Source of the DNA: Algoriphagus sediminis | Lineage (GTDB): Bacteria; Bacteroidota; Bacteroidia; Cytophagales; Cyclobacteriaceae | Assembly (NCBI RefSeq): GCF_030403435.1 | Contig: NZ_JAUEPH010000003.1 | Location: 248,001-312,000, forward strand | Direction of reading: 5' to 3' | Length of the DNA stretch: 64,000 nt | Part shown: piece by piece, positions 16,094-24,816 of the stretch | How the letters are laid out: the number at the start of each line of letters is the position of its first letter | How positions within the stretch are numbered: position 1 is the first letter of the stretch | The notes under the pieces: generated by a model | The model's input: only the letters and a program-made list of their open reading frames with translations | What the model was told of the DNA's origin: nothing | Database searches by the model: none | Made by a program: the position numbers and the translations under genes

Positions 16094-16891
16094 ATGGACA
16101 AAAGATATCTCCACGGTTTTATCCCGGAGGAACAACAGAGGCTGATTAATCAAGCAGGATTTCTCACTCCCCTGATTTATCCCAAAATTGACTTTTCAGG
16201 ATGTAAAAGAATCTTAGAGATTGGATGTGGGGTCGGTGCACAGACAGCTAAGCTTCTAGAACTTTTTCCTGAGACTCATATTACTTGTGTAGATCATTCA
16301 GAAATTCAACTTGACAAGGCTAGGGAGAATCTGAAGTTTGCAGGGAATCGAGTAGACTTTCTACTTCAGGATGCAACGGAATTGAAACTTCCAGAAAGTT
16401 ATGATGGAGTTTATATCTGTTGGGTTTTAGAGCATATTCCGAATCCTGAAAAAGTTCTTCGTTCATTGAAGCCTTTTTTGGATAAAGAAGCCAAAATTTG
16501 GATAACGGAAGTTTTCAATTCAAGCTTTTATTATCAACCTCATGGCGAAAGGCTCGAGTATTACTATTCCCAATACAATACCTATCAGAGAGACTGTGGG
16601 GGTGACCCAGACGTAGGAGCTAACCTAGGCAACCTACTTTTCAGAGAGGGATATAATGAGATCAAAACTTTTCCTGGTGGGTTTCACCTTGATAAAAAGG
16701 ATGAGGGATTGCTCCTTGAATTTTTAGAATTTTGGAAAAAATTAATGCGAAGTGGAAGCGAAGGAATGCTTCGAGACGGATATATCATCCTGGATGATAT
16801 TTCTGGAATGGAAGAGGATTTAGATGCTATCGCAAAGAATGAAAATCCAATATTTTTCTATCGTTTTATTCAGGCGTTTGCGACGATTTAG
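16094..16891 (+). CDS. Class I SAM-dependent methyltransferase
   Basis: 265 residues with a Rossmann methyltransferase core: motif I 'ILEIGCGVGAQTAKLLE' near residue 40, acidic motif II 'ITCVDHSEIQLDKAREN', 'DFLLQDATELKLPESYDGVYICWVLEHIPNPEKVL' for motifs III-IV. The C-terminal half is specific and carries 'YYQPHGERLEYYYSQYNTYQRDCGGDPDVGANLGNLL', which probably forms the substrate cap. A TAAGTTTG element at 16082-16089 would put the start site at or very near the ATG. It lies 3 nt before mtgA. Substrate unknown. Confidence 0.85.
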   Translation: MDKRYLHGFIPEEQQRLINQAGFLTPLIYPKIDFSGCKRILEIGCGVGAQTAKLLELFPETHITCVDHSEIQLDKARENLKFAGNRVDFLLQDATELKLPESYDGVYICWVLEHIPNPEKVLRSLKPFLDKEAKIWITEVFNSSFYYQPHGERLEYYYSQYNTYQRDCGGDPDVGANLGNLLFREGYNEIKTFPGGFHLDKKDEGLLLEFLEFWKKLMRSGSEGMLRDGYIILDDISGMEEDLDAIAKNENPIFFYRFIQAFATI

Positions 16892-16894
16892 GGA

Positions 16895-17596
16895 ATGAGA
16901 AAAGTGATTAGTTGGTTTTGGCGGTTAATTTGGAAAACCATTCTGTGGTTTTTCATTCTGAGCATTGGCTTGGTGGTATTGTATAGGTTCGTTCCTGTTC
17001 CCTTCACCCCCTTAATGATTATTCGCTGGGTTGAATATAAGACGGAAGACCAGGATTTTGGGATTGAATATAGTTGGACGCCAGTGGCAGATATTTCAAA
17101 GCCCATGCAAAAAGCTGTCGTGGCTAGCGAAGATCAAAAATTCCCGGATCATAATGGTTTTGATTTTGACGCGATGAAGACCGCCTGGGAAAAAAACAAA
17201 CAAGGTAAAACTGTAAAAGGAGCCAGTACCATATCTCAGCAGACAGCGAAGAATGTATTTTTATGGCCCGCGAGAACCTATTTGAGAAAAGGGCTGGAGG
17301 CTTACTTTACGATTTTGATCGAGTTAATATGGCCCAAAGAAAGAATTCTGGAAGTGTACTTGAATGTGATAGAAGTTGGGTCAGGAAAATATGGTGTGAC
17401 CACCGCGGCAAAAAGCTTCTACAATACTACACCCGATAAACTTCAGCCCTCCCAAGCGGCTATGATTGCGGCTTTACTTCCAAGTCCGAGGAGGTGGAAT
17501 CCGAACCGACCGACTCCTTATTTAATTGGAAGACAGGCCTGGATAAGAGTTCAAATGAATAACCTTCCAGATCTTCCGTGGTGGAAATCAAATTAA
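16895..17596 (+). CDS. mtgA: Monofunctional biosynthetic peptidoglycan transglycosylase
   Basis: A GT51 glycosyltransferase that polymerises lipid II into glycan strands at the inner membrane. One N-terminal membrane helix (about residues 8-28) precedes the GT51 motifs in order: 'VASEDQKFPDHNGFDFDA' (catalytic Glu), 'KGASTISQQTAKNVFL', 'RKGLEAYFTILIELIWPKERILEVYLN' (second Glu) and 'AAKSFYNTTPDKLQPSQAAMIAALLPSPRRWNP'. There is no transpeptidase domain. 233 residues fits MtgA (about 230-245). It starts 3 nt after the methyltransferase stop and is probably co-transcribed. Confidence 0.95.
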   Translation: MRKVISWFWRLIWKTILWFFILSIGLVVLYRFVPVPFTPLMIIRWVEYKTEDQDFGIEYSWTPVADISKPMQKAVVASEDQKFPDHNGFDFDAMKTAWEKNKQGKTVKGASTISQQTAKNVFLWPARTYLRKGLEAYFTILIELIWPKERILEVYLNVIEVGSGKYGVTTAAKSFYNTTPDKLQPSQAAMIAALLPSPRRWNPNRPTPYLIGRQAWIRVQMNNLPDLPWWKSN

Positions 17597-18019
17597 AATC
17601 TTCCGGTTAAAATATAATTATTTTAAGTCAAAGCTGAAGGTTTACTCCACATAAAACCAAAGGTCCGAACCACTAGCTATAAGCAAGTCTCCAAAATTAT
17701 CCCTTGCCAAATTTTCTTTTTTTATTTGGGGTCAGAAGGATTTTCGCATTCCTCAGATGAAAGATTTATGAATAATAATTAGGTCAATATTTTCGGTCTA
17801 TAGTCGCAGTATTTGCCGATTAAAAAAAGCAAGATTTTTTTATCCACAATTCCATTAATTTATCCACACTTGCCAACATGATTAGTTTAAATAACTGAAA
17901 ATCAATAAATTATGGTTAAAAATAATTTTAAATTTTGTGGATAAAGCGAGCTAACTTTAATTCTTGCAAAAATTGGCTGTGAAAAATGTTGTGAAATAAA
18001 AAAACCAAATAATCTTCTT
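17597..18019. other. AT-rich intergenic region with a DnaA-box cluster (candidate replication origin)
   Basis: This 423-bp gap lies between the convergent mtgA and ClC genes and holds no plausible gene. Three exact DnaA boxes TTATCCACA occur within 105 bp: 17840-17848 and 17860-17868 on the plus strand (exactly 20 bp apart) and 17936-17944 on the minus strand. Two weaker inverted boxes, TGTGAAAAA (17978-17986) and TGTGAAATA (17990-17998), follow. Between the direct and inverted boxes lies a very AT-rich stretch (about 17880-17935) that could serve as an unwinding element. Against an origin: both flanking genes and most neighbours point toward the gap, opposite to the usual leading-strand bias. 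dnaA is not adjacent, which is not unusual in Bacteroidota. Confidence 0.5.
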
Positions 18020-19807
18020 TTATGATCGTTCATTGAGCCTTTGGCGGATTAATTTCTTCCTGTAGGCATTAAAAATTCTTGACTTCGAAATGAAGCCCAG
18101 ATAGCGCTCATCATTGATTACAGGTAAATTCCATGCCCCTGACTTTTCGAATTTGTCCATTACAGATTGCATATTTTCAGTAGCCAATAGTACTTCTGGG
18201 GGACTGTGCATTAAATCCTTAATTAGCACAGAATTTCGCTTACTCTCGTCAAACATGATTCCCCTGATGTCGTCCAGAGTGATAATTCCTCTGAGATGTT
18301 CTTCTTCATCCACCACAGGGAATAAGTTTCGCTTAGAAACCTTGACAAGAGCTATCAATTCAGAAAGCTTTGCTTCGGGTGAAACCGGATGGAGATCTTT
18401 TTCAATTATGTGTGAGATACTTATCAAGTTTAGGACTTCCTGATCTCTTGAACTGTCCAGACTTTTGCCTTGATCCTTCAATTGCAGGATATATAGGCTG
18501 TCCTTTTGATAATAAGAGGTGGTGACATAAGAAATGGCAGAAACAAACATGAGCGGGATGAAGAGTTCATATCCTCCTGTAATTTCTGCTATTAGGAATA
18601 TTGCTGATAGAGGCGAGTGTTGGACTCCACTCATTAATCCGCACATGGCAACTAAGGTAAATGAGGCTACTGGCAATGGGATGTGGAAACCGAACTGGTT
18701 TTTGGCATAGGCAAAGGCAAATCCCAGAATACCTCCTGCAAAAAGGGATGGAGCGAAAATACCTCCGCTTCCTCCACTTCCCAAAGTGATGGCAGATGCA
18801 ACGGGTTTTAGAAGAACTATTATTCCGAGGAAAACTATAAACAAGACAGGACTATCAAAAGCTGAGAAAAAAGGACTGGTCTCAAGAATGCTAAGAGGAT
18901 CCCCTTCAATCAGTGTATTCAGCGTATTATAGCCTTCCCCATAGATAGGCGGAAAGAAAAAAACCATAAATCCAAGGATGGCACCACCGTAAAGAAGCTT
19001 CATGGTATGATCTTCGAATCGATCCATAAATCTCTCTGTATAGTGAACTGCCCTAGAGAAATATAAAGAGACGAAGCCACAAAGAATGGCCAGCAGAAGG
19101 TAATAGGGCATATGTGCCGCCTGGAAATTTATTACCAAATTGAAGTTGAAAAGGGAGTCATTTCCAATCAAAATCATGGATGTCAGAGACCCCATCACCG
19201 ATGCGATTAACAAGGGAATAAAGCTGGTAGTTGAAATTTCAAGTAGGATAACTTCGATCGCAAAAATCACGGCGCCTATTGGGGCTCCAAATATTGAGGA
19301 AATGGCTCCCGCCGCTCCGCAGCCGATAAGCAGGGTCCTGTTTTTTGCATTCAAACGCATAAGTGACCCGGTGTTTGAACCTATGGCGGACCCGGTGACC
19401 ACCATCGGCGCTTCCAGCCCAACCGAACCACCAAAACCTACCGTCAGCGCTGAGGTCACTAGACGGCTGATCATTTTCACTCTTGGAATCAGGCTGCTGT
19501 TTTTTGAAATATTAAAAAGTACATCAGGAATCCCATGCCCCCCAAAATCCTTGAAAATGAACTTTCCTACCAGATAAGCCAAGGTAATCCCGATTAAGGG
19601 GTAAAGTATATACATGAAGTTTGCATACTCTGCATAGAAATCAGCAGTGAGAAAGACCTGGATACTATGTACTGCCTCTTTTAGAACTACTGCAGCAAAA
19701 CCAGATAATACACCGATTATTCCGCTCAGAATAAGAATAAAGGATTGGTTGCTCATATGTCTGAGCCGCCATTTTAAAAATCGGGTAATCAAGTCTGGTC
19801 CAGCCAT
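18020..19807 (-). CDS. ClC-family chloride channel/transporter with two CBS domains
   Basis: 595 residues: a ClC membrane core (about 1-430) and a cytoplasmic CBS pair (about 450-590). Core motifs are 'GGHGIPDVL' (the GSGIP selectivity loop, with Ser replaced by His), 'GFGGSVGLEAPMVVTG' with the gating Glu of GxExP, and 'GSGGSGGIFAPSLFAGGILG'. The gating glutamate suggests H+/Cl- antiport rather than a pure channel. The CBS modules ('LFPVVDEEEHLRGIITLDDIRGIM', 'NLPVINDERYLGFISKSRIF') probably sense nucleotides. It is 7 nt downstream of the M28 peptidase gene, likely in one transcript, and its stop borders the DnaA-box gap. Confidence 0.93.
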   Translation of the reverse strand: MAGPDLITRFLKWRLRHMSNQSFILILSGIIGVLSGFAAVVLKEAVHSIQVFLTADFYAEYANFMYILYPLIGITLAYLVGKFIFKDFGGHGIPDVLFNISKNSSLIPRVKMISRLVTSALTVGFGGSVGLEAPMVVTGSAIGSNTGSLMRLNAKNRTLLIGCGAAGAISSIFGAPIGAVIFAIEVILLEISTTSFIPLLIASVMGSLTSMILIGNDSLFNFNLVINFQAAHMPYYLLLAILCGFVSLYFSRAVHYTERFMDRFEDHTMKLLYGGAILGFMVFFFPPIYGEGYNTLNTLIEGDPLSILETSPFFSAFDSPVLFIVFLGIIVLLKPVASAITLGSGGSGGIFAPSLFAGGILGFAFAYAKNQFGFHIPLPVASFTLVAMCGLMSGVQHSPLSAIFLIAEITGGYELFIPLMFVSAISYVTTSYYQKDSLYILQLKDQGKSLDSSRDQEVLNLISISHIIEKDLHPVSPEAKLSELIALVKVSKRNLFPVVDEEEHLRGIITLDDIRGIMFDESKRNSVLIKDLMHSPPEVLLATENMQSVMDKFEKSGAWNLPVINDERYLGFISKSRIFNAYRKKLIRQRLNERS

Positions 19808-19814
19808 ACAGGAT

Positions 19815-20756
19815 TTAATCTTCTACTAAAAATTTGTCAAGTTCAAGAATGCATTTGAGGATCAAATTCGCAGAGCCCACAAAGAATTTAGGGTTAATTC
19901 CATCAAACTCATCATCTTGAGTATGATAATCCTCGTGATCCTCTACCCCAAAATAGATATGAGAAATTCCCTTTTTTACAAATGAACCGTGATCGGATGA
20001 GTTAGTCCAGTCGTCTCTTCCCATTCCTGGTTGGTCATGTCCAAATAATAATTCCGGAACAGAACCTTCAGAAGCGATCTCTAGTGGCCCCTTTAGCTGA
20101 GGGTTTTGATAAGTTCCAGATGCATATATCTCATCACTATCATTCCTTCCGACCATATCCATATTTACATTTAGGGCTATTTGATCTAATTCAAAAGGAA
20201 AATCCTCCAAAAAAGCTTTGGAACCTCGTAATCCAAGCTCTTCAGAATCAAAAGCCGCAAACATCAAACTGTGTTGGGCGGGATTTTTTGAGAAGTATTC
20301 GGCTATTGCCAAAAGTGCTGCAGTTCCTGATGCATTGTCATCTGCTCCATTATAAATGGAGTCTCCATCTGAGTTTGGCTGTCCCAAGCCCAAATGATCA
20401 AAGTGGGCACTTATGACAATTATCTTATCGGACTCTCGCCCGGGAATAAAACCAATTACATTTGCGGCATCTTCATATACCTTCCCAAAGCTCCGGAAGG
20501 AAAATCGCTGCAAGTAATCCTTGTAATGCGTTTTCAATCCATAAGTTTGGAATTCATTTTGTATATATTCTATTGCTTTGAGATTCCCTTCAGATGAGGT
20601 TTTTCTGCCCTTGAGCTCATCGGAGCTAAGGAAAACTAAGTGCCTCATCAGGTTTTTGGAATCAATACTCTGAGAAAAACTCGTTGTATAAATAAATGCC
20701 AAAAAACAAATGATGCCTACTTTCCGGTAAAGTTGCATAAGGGTGTGGGTTTTCAT
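19815..20756 (-). CDS. Secreted M28-family zinc aminopeptidase
   Basis: 313 residues with a signal peptide (ending TTSFSQS near residue 30) and the complete M28 binuclear zinc site in order: 'ISAHFDHLGLG' (His), 'GADDNASGTAALL' (bridging Asp), 'FDSEELGLRGSKAF' (Glu pair), 'NVNMDMVGRND' (Asp), and 'EDHEDYHTQDDEFD' (His). These enzymes remove N-terminal amino acids from peptides in the periplasm or outside the cell. An ATG at 20738 is an alternative start with an equally good signal peptide. It precedes the ClC gene by 7 nt and is divergent from a secreted protein gene of unknown function. Confidence 0.92.
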   Translation of the reverse strand: MKTHTLMQLYRKVGIICFLAFIYTTSFSQSIDSKNLMRHLVFLSSDELKGRKTSSEGNLKAIEYIQNEFQTYGLKTHYKDYLQRFSFRSFGKVYEDAANVIGFIPGRESDKIIVISAHFDHLGLGQPNSDGDSIYNGADDNASGTAALLAIAEYFSKNPAQHSLMFAAFDSEELGLRGSKAFLEDFPFELDQIALNVNMDMVGRNDSDEIYASGTYQNPQLKGPLEIASEGSVPELLFGHDQPGMGRDDWTNSSDHGSFVKKGISHIYFGVEDHEDYHTQDDEFDGINPKFFVGSANLILKCILELDKFLVED

Positions 20757-20805
20757 TAGATTAACGCAAAATTACTGCTGTAAGTAAAAATAGCTTTTAT
20801 TACCA

Positions 20806-21786
20806 ATGAAATTCTATTTGGGGGTTCTTCTTTCATTTTCCATTTGCCTTCTGGGCAAAGCTCAAGGGGGGTTACCTGAGAGTTTCTTCGATGGTAAGGC
20901 AGTGGTTATGGTTTCGATAGACCCGGCTTCTCAGCCATCAATGACTTGGAAACAACTCGCAGATAGTCTTCATACCTCGCTGGTAGATGCCGGTGCCGAC
21001 CCTGTTGCTTATTATGAGCTTGAGACCATTGCTTTATCCGAAGATAGACAGGCGGCTTACGCCAAAGCTTTTGAAACAAGGCAGGTTAAAAACATAATTT
21101 TTATCACAAAGACCAAATCCACGCTTGCAGTCCATATGTCACCATTTAGCGGAGATGGCAAAATCATTCCAAAAACCAACCCTTATGGTGTTCAAGGTTC
21201 AAATCTAAATGAGGCTCGTGAAGCTTTAGAAGCCATAGGAGAAAATGTACGAAGCAAGAATCTCCTGGTCATTGATGTTCCTGAATTTGGAGAAGTGATT
21301 GATGCATCTGCATCTGTAAGTTTAAAGTATGAACAAGGGTACCCACTTAATCTGGAGATTTTTAAAACGGGGGTCCCGATTTCCGGCTCTTCAGCATCCG
21401 AGAGTTTAATCAGCCTTTTCCGCTTTGACCTTTATGGTAAAAGCCAAGAGGCGGTTTTGGCAGAGCAGGCGAATCAAAAGTCAGCCTTGGAATCTATCCT
21501 TGATTCGAATTATCCCTATGAAGTTGTTTGGCTCACAGAAGCCAGAACAAATCAAGAATTAATTTCCGACAGGATTCAATTTATTCTCGATAAGGTAGAA
21601 GGTCGGGAATCAGACCTAATGGAAAGTATGGGTGTGGAACCTAGACCAGGGTCAGAGAGTCGCGTGGTCACGAAATATTTCATTAAGCTTCTGGTAAGAG
21701 ATGAAATCTACATTGGAGACTCTTGGGATGCTGATCCCGACTGGAGAAAATCACTACAAAATTTCCTCTCCAATCTAAATAAATAA
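20806..21786 (+). CDS. Secreted protein of unknown function
   Basis: 326 residues with a clear signal peptide (residues 1-19, ending LLGKAQ). I do not recognise a family. The mature protein looks alpha/beta: 'FFDGKAVVMVSIDPASQPSMTWKQLADSLHTSLVDAGADPVAYYELETI' and 'NIIFITKTKSTLAVHMSPFSG' suggest a Rossmann-like first half, and there is a charged helical C-terminal part ('ISDRIQFILDKVEGRESDLMESMG') ending in an amphipathic helix. No catalytic motif or lipobox is apparent. It is divergent from the M28 peptidase and followed by a small hairpin. It is probably a lineage-specific envelope protein. Confidence 0.75.
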   Translation: MKFYLGVLLSFSICLLGKAQGGLPESFFDGKAVVMVSIDPASQPSMTWKQLADSLHTSLVDAGADPVAYYELETIALSEDRQAAYAKAFETRQVKNIIFITKTKSTLAVHMSPFSGDGKIIPKTNPYGVQGSNLNEAREALEAIGENVRSKNLLVIDVPEFGEVIDASASVSLKYEQGYPLNLEIFKTGVPISGSSASESLISLFRFDLYGKSQEAVLAEQANQKSALESILDSNYPYEVVWLTEARTNQELISDRIQFILDKVEGRESDLMESMGVEPRPGSESRVVTKYFIKLLVRDEIYIGDSWDADPDWRKSLQNFLSNLNK

Positions 21787-21804
21787 ACCTCCCGAAGGAG
21801 GTTT
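21785..21804 (+). terminator. Hairpin after the secreted protein gene
   Basis: AAACCTCC (21785-21792), loop CGAA, GGAGGTTT (21797-21804). The perfect eight-pair stem begins inside the stop codon, but the T run after it is short, so termination may be partial. Confidence 0.5.
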
Positions 21805-21959
21805 ATCGAACAGCTGTTTCAAATAGGGTGATTGAAGCAACTTTTTTCTTTCATCTTATTGAATCTAATCTGGAAGTCAAGATCGAATAAAATTTTTACT
21901 TTCCTACATTTTACACAATTATTTTGAACTTTGTCGCCAATTAAGTGCAGTTTATACCA

Positions 21960-22544
21960 TTAGGAACCGAAATAAAGCTCCTTATTCATGAACGGAATCA
22001 GGGCTAAAATTATTGCCGGTGTATAGTATTCTGCTCTTGTGATTTTTTGTTTGGTAAGAAGACCTACAGAGCCACCTTTTTGTTTAGAATTCTCTTCGGA
22101 AAATACCTTGTCATCAGCATGCCCGAGTTCCATCCCTTTATCCACAAGATCTGAAACGGCCTTAGGTAAATAAAAGGTTGCCGTTTGGGCTTGACTACTG
22201 TTACCTTTTTTATCTTCTATATAAACATAAGCGAAGGCATACATACCACTAGAATCTCTAGCCACTCCACCTTCTATCCCCACCCAAAAGTCAGCTTCGG
22301 GGAATGAGATTCTAGCGTTTTTTGCTCTGTTTTTGGCACCCTGCAAAGTTTCATCATGACCAATCGGCTGATCTGAGACCTCAGAAGCTACATGAATTCC
22401 GGATATGGCATATTCTTCCTCAAAAACTTCTCTAAATGCACTCTGGGTACAAGAGAGCTTAACAGGATTTTGGCTTCCTACTATGATGAGACCTTTAGAG
22501 CCCCTTTGTAAGTTTTGTCTTTTTGGAAAGGATCTTTTGTTCAT
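21960..22544 (-). CDS. yjjX: Inosine/xanthosine triphosphatase (YjjX/DUF84)
   Basis: A 194-residue Maf/HAM1-like nucleotide-sanitising enzyme that hydrolyses non-canonical ITP and XTP. Signatures: 'IIVGSQNPVKLSCTQSAFREVF' near residue 20, 'VSDQPIGHDETLQGAKNRAKNA' (Gln-Pro substrate loop and helix), 'FWVGIEGGVA', and 'KGGSVGLLTKQKITRAEYYTPAIILALIPF' at the C-terminus, which is a DUF84 hallmark. It lies 6 nt downstream of the yebC stop, so the pair is probably one transcript. Confidence 0.92.
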   Translation of the reverse strand: MNKRSFPKRQNLQRGSKGLIIVGSQNPVKLSCTQSAFREVFEEEYAISGIHVASEVSDQPIGHDETLQGAKNRAKNARISFPEADFWVGIEGGVARDSSGMYAFAYVYIEDKKGNSSQAQTATFYLPKAVSDLVDKGMELGHADDKVFSEENSKQKGGSVGLLTKQKITRAEYYTPAIILALIPFMNKELYFGS

Positions 22545-22550
22545 GATAGG

Positions 22551-23258
22551 TTATGCCATATTGGTATAAACCTGGTTTACATCATCGTCCTCTTCCATTT
22601 TTTCCACCATTTTATTTATCACTTCTTCCTGTTCTTCATCCAGTTCAGTAAGGGTAGTGGGGAATCTTTGAAAATCAGCGCTTATTACCTCTATCCCCCG
22701 ATCCTCCAGGGCCTTTTGCATGGATCCAAAATCCTCAAATTCTGTGTAAACAAATAACTCTCCTTCATTCTCATCAATATCCACCAGGCCATGGTCAATT
22801 AGCTCCAGCTCTAACTCTTCGATATCCTGATCTTCTGCTTTGAAGCGAAACACAGCTTTTCTATCAAACATAAAACTTACAGAGCCTGAGGTTCCAAGGC
22901 TTCCTCCCGCTTTCGAAAAATAGCTTCTGACATTCGCCACAGTTCGATTGATATTATCCGTGGAGGTCTCTACGATTACTGCGACGCCATGCGGGCCGTA
23001 TCCTTCATAAACGATTTCTTCGTAGTCCTTTTCGTCTTTGTTTGAAGCTCTCTTTATCGCCGCCTCAATACGGTCTTTGGGCATTTGTGCACCCTTGGCA
23101 TTTTGGATGACTGTTCTTAGCCTGGGATTGGAATCAGGATCAGGTCCCCCAGTCTTGACAGCCATCACTATTTCTTTACCCAGACGGGTAAAAACTTTGG
23201 ACATTTTGTCCCATCTCTTGAACTTCCGTTCCTTTCTGAATTCAAATGCTCTTCCCAT
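22551..23258 (-). CDS. yebC: YebC/PmpR-family DNA-binding or translation-associated protein
   Basis: A 235-residue three-domain protein. The N-terminal signature is 'MGRAFEFRKERKFKRWDKMSKVFTRLGKEI', then 'GGPDPDSNPRLRTVIQNAKGAQMPKDRIEAAIKRAS', 'YEGYGPHGVAVIVETSTDNINRT' and 'GSLGTSGSVSFMFDRK'. YebC proteins act as transcription regulators in some species, and more recent work links them to ribosome stalling; both roles remain open here. The start is the ATG at 23258 matching the family N-terminus; the longer frame upstream has no homologous sequence. The C-terminus is acidic. Divergent from ndh across about 140 bp. Confidence 0.94.
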   Translation of the reverse strand: MGRAFEFRKERKFKRWDKMSKVFTRLGKEIVMAVKTGGPDPDSNPRLRTVIQNAKGAQMPKDRIEAAIKRASNKDEKDYEEIVYEGYGPHGVAVIVETSTDNINRTVANVRSYFSKAGGSLGTSGSVSFMFDRKAVFRFKAEDQDIEELELELIDHGLVDIDENEGELFVYTEFEDFGSMQKALEDRGIEVISADFQRFPTTLTELDEEQEEVINKMVEKMEEDDDVNQVYTNMA

Positions 23259-23349
23259 ATTGATTTTTTGTTGGTGTAAAAATAATAAATCAACAGAAAT
23301 CAAGAGTGAGCCTGTGGATAAAACTGTCTTCAAATAAAAGTCAATTTTA

Positions 23350-23384
23350 TTTGACCGATTGCTAGCAGCTTTCGTATACTTTTT
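23350..23384 (+). promoter_or_regulatory. Candidate promoter for the NADH dehydrogenase gene
   Basis: TTTG at 23350-23353, a 23-nt gap, then TACTTTTT at 23377-23384 (TAnnTTTG with the last base changed). It ends 14 nt before the ATG, so the leader would be very short. Confidence 0.3.
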
Positions 23385-23397
23385 TATCTCCCCAAGT

Positions 23398-24729
23398 ATG
23401 AAAAATCTCCCTCAATATCCTATCCCAAATCTTCCTGAAAACAGTCTGCCTAGAATAGTAATAATTGGTGGAGGCTTTGCTGGTTTGAAACTGACCAGGA
23501 GCTTGAAAGGAAAACCATTTCAAGTCATCCTTTTAGACAAAAACAATTTTCATCAGTTTCAGCCTCTTTTTTATCAGGTTGCCACTGCTGGTCTTGAGCC
23601 AAGTGCGATCTCTTTTCCCTTGAGAAAAATATTCCACAACACGAAAAATGTGAGCTTTCGTATGGCTGAAGTAAGCAGCTTTGACTCGGAGAAAAAGCGA
23701 GTCTATACAGATGCAGGGTATTTAGATTACGATTATCTAGTATTGAGCTTAGGGGCTGATTCCAATTATTTTGGTTCGAAGTCTATTGAAAAATACTCTT
23801 CTCCAATGAAATCTGTCTCGGAGGCGCTCTACATTCGGAACAAGATTATCTCTAACTATGAGAGAGCTATTAATCTCTCAAAAATGGAAGACCGGAAAGT
23901 ATTGATGAATGTGGTTATAGTGGGTGGAGGGCCAACAGGGGTGGAACTTGCCGGAGCCATGGCAGAACTTAGAAACTCAGTGCTTCCAAGAGATTATCCG
24001 GAGTTGAGTTTTGAAAATATGAAAGTGGTTTTAATTGAGGCTGGTCCGAGTTTGTTAGCTGCCATGTCAGAGGAGGCTAAGGCCAAGGCTGAAAAGTACC
24101 TGACTAAGCTTGGGGTGGAACTCAAAATGAATACCAAGGTAAAGGATTATGATGGGCGAAATGTATATTTCGACGATCAGGAACCCATAGAGACAGCAAC
24201 CCTACTTTGGGCTGCCGGGGTAAAGCCAAATCAGATTGAAGGTCTATCTGAGTCATCTTACGCTCCCAACGGAAGAATTCTCGTCGATGAATTTAATGAG
24301 GTTATTGATCACCCGGGAGTATATGCAGTCGGGGATAATTGTTTGCTTGCCGATGAGACATATCCAAAGGGGCATCCTCAAGTGGCACAAGTAGCCTTAC
24401 AGCAGGCTAGCAATCTGGCAAAGAATTTTGAAAGAGCCAGAAGAGGGAAAAATCCAGAACCCTTTCACTATAAGGATCTAGGAAGTATGGCAACCATAGG
24501 TAAGCACCTTGCAGTAGTGGATCTTCCATTTATCAAATTTCAGGGGATTATTGCATGGATGACCTGGCTATTTGTTCATCTCATGGCCATACTGGGAGTG
24601 AAGAACAAACTCTTCATATTCTTCGATTGGGCATGGAGCTATTTGAGCTTTGACCCCAGTCTAAGGCTTCTGATAAAACCTAGATATGTGAGGGAGTCGG
24701 AACGGAAAGAGCTGATCGAACAGAAGTAA
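23398..24729 (+). CDS. ndh: Type II NADH:quinone oxidoreductase (NDH-2)
   Basis: A single-subunit flavoprotein that passes electrons from NADH to quinone without pumping protons. Two dinucleotide-binding motifs are present: 'IVIIGGGFAGLKLTRSL' near residue 20 (FAD) and 'VVIVGGGPTGVELAGAMAEL' near 180 (NADH). 'FHQFQPLFYQVATAGLEPSAIS' is the NDH-2 signature, and 'GVYAVGDNCLL' lies at the second FAD site. The C-terminal region (about 385-430: 'WMTWLFVHLMAILGVKNKLFIFFDWAWSYLSFD') is amphipathic or hydrophobic and anchors the enzyme to the membrane. 443 residues. The ATG at 23398 is used; the earlier in-frame start is TTG. Confidence 0.94.
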   Translation: MKNLPQYPIPNLPENSLPRIVIIGGGFAGLKLTRSLKGKPFQVILLDKNNFHQFQPLFYQVATAGLEPSAISFPLRKIFHNTKNVSFRMAEVSSFDSEKKRVYTDAGYLDYDYLVLSLGADSNYFGSKSIEKYSSPMKSVSEALYIRNKIISNYERAINLSKMEDRKVLMNVVIVGGGPTGVELAGAMAELRNSVLPRDYPELSFENMKVVLIEAGPSLLAAMSEEAKAKAEKYLTKLGVELKMNTKVKDYDGRNVYFDDQEPIETATLLWAAGVKPNQIEGLSESSYAPNGRILVDEFNEVIDHPGVYAVGDNCLLADETYPKGHPQVAQVALQQASNLAKNFERARRGKNPEPFHYKDLGSMATIGKHLAVVDLPFIKFQGIIAWMTWLFVHLMAILGVKNKLFIFFDWAWSYLSFDPSLRLLIKPRYVRESERKELIEQK

Positions 24730-24816
24730 TTTCAGGATTTAACATATTTTTTGATTGCTGGCTTAAACTCGCGGGTGTCAGTTCGGTCTAAGCCATGTAA
24801 CTAACCCTATTAAACC

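Noticed and set aside
19140-19577. 145-codon plus-strand frame inside the ClC gene
   Set aside because: It is antisense to the ClC core, whose conserved motifs are all present on the minus strand.
21915-21940. TTTTGAACTTTGTC, similar to a Bacteroidota -7 element on the plus strand
   Set aside because: No plus-strand gene follows; the next gene ends there on the minus strand. A small RNA cannot be supported from sequence alone.
22138-23321. Exact DnaA boxes at 22138-22146 (in yjjX) and 23313-23321 (between yebC and ndh); others at 8415, 52569 and 62020
   Set aside because: They are single and widely spaced, unlike the cluster at 17.84-17.94 kb, so I treat them as background.
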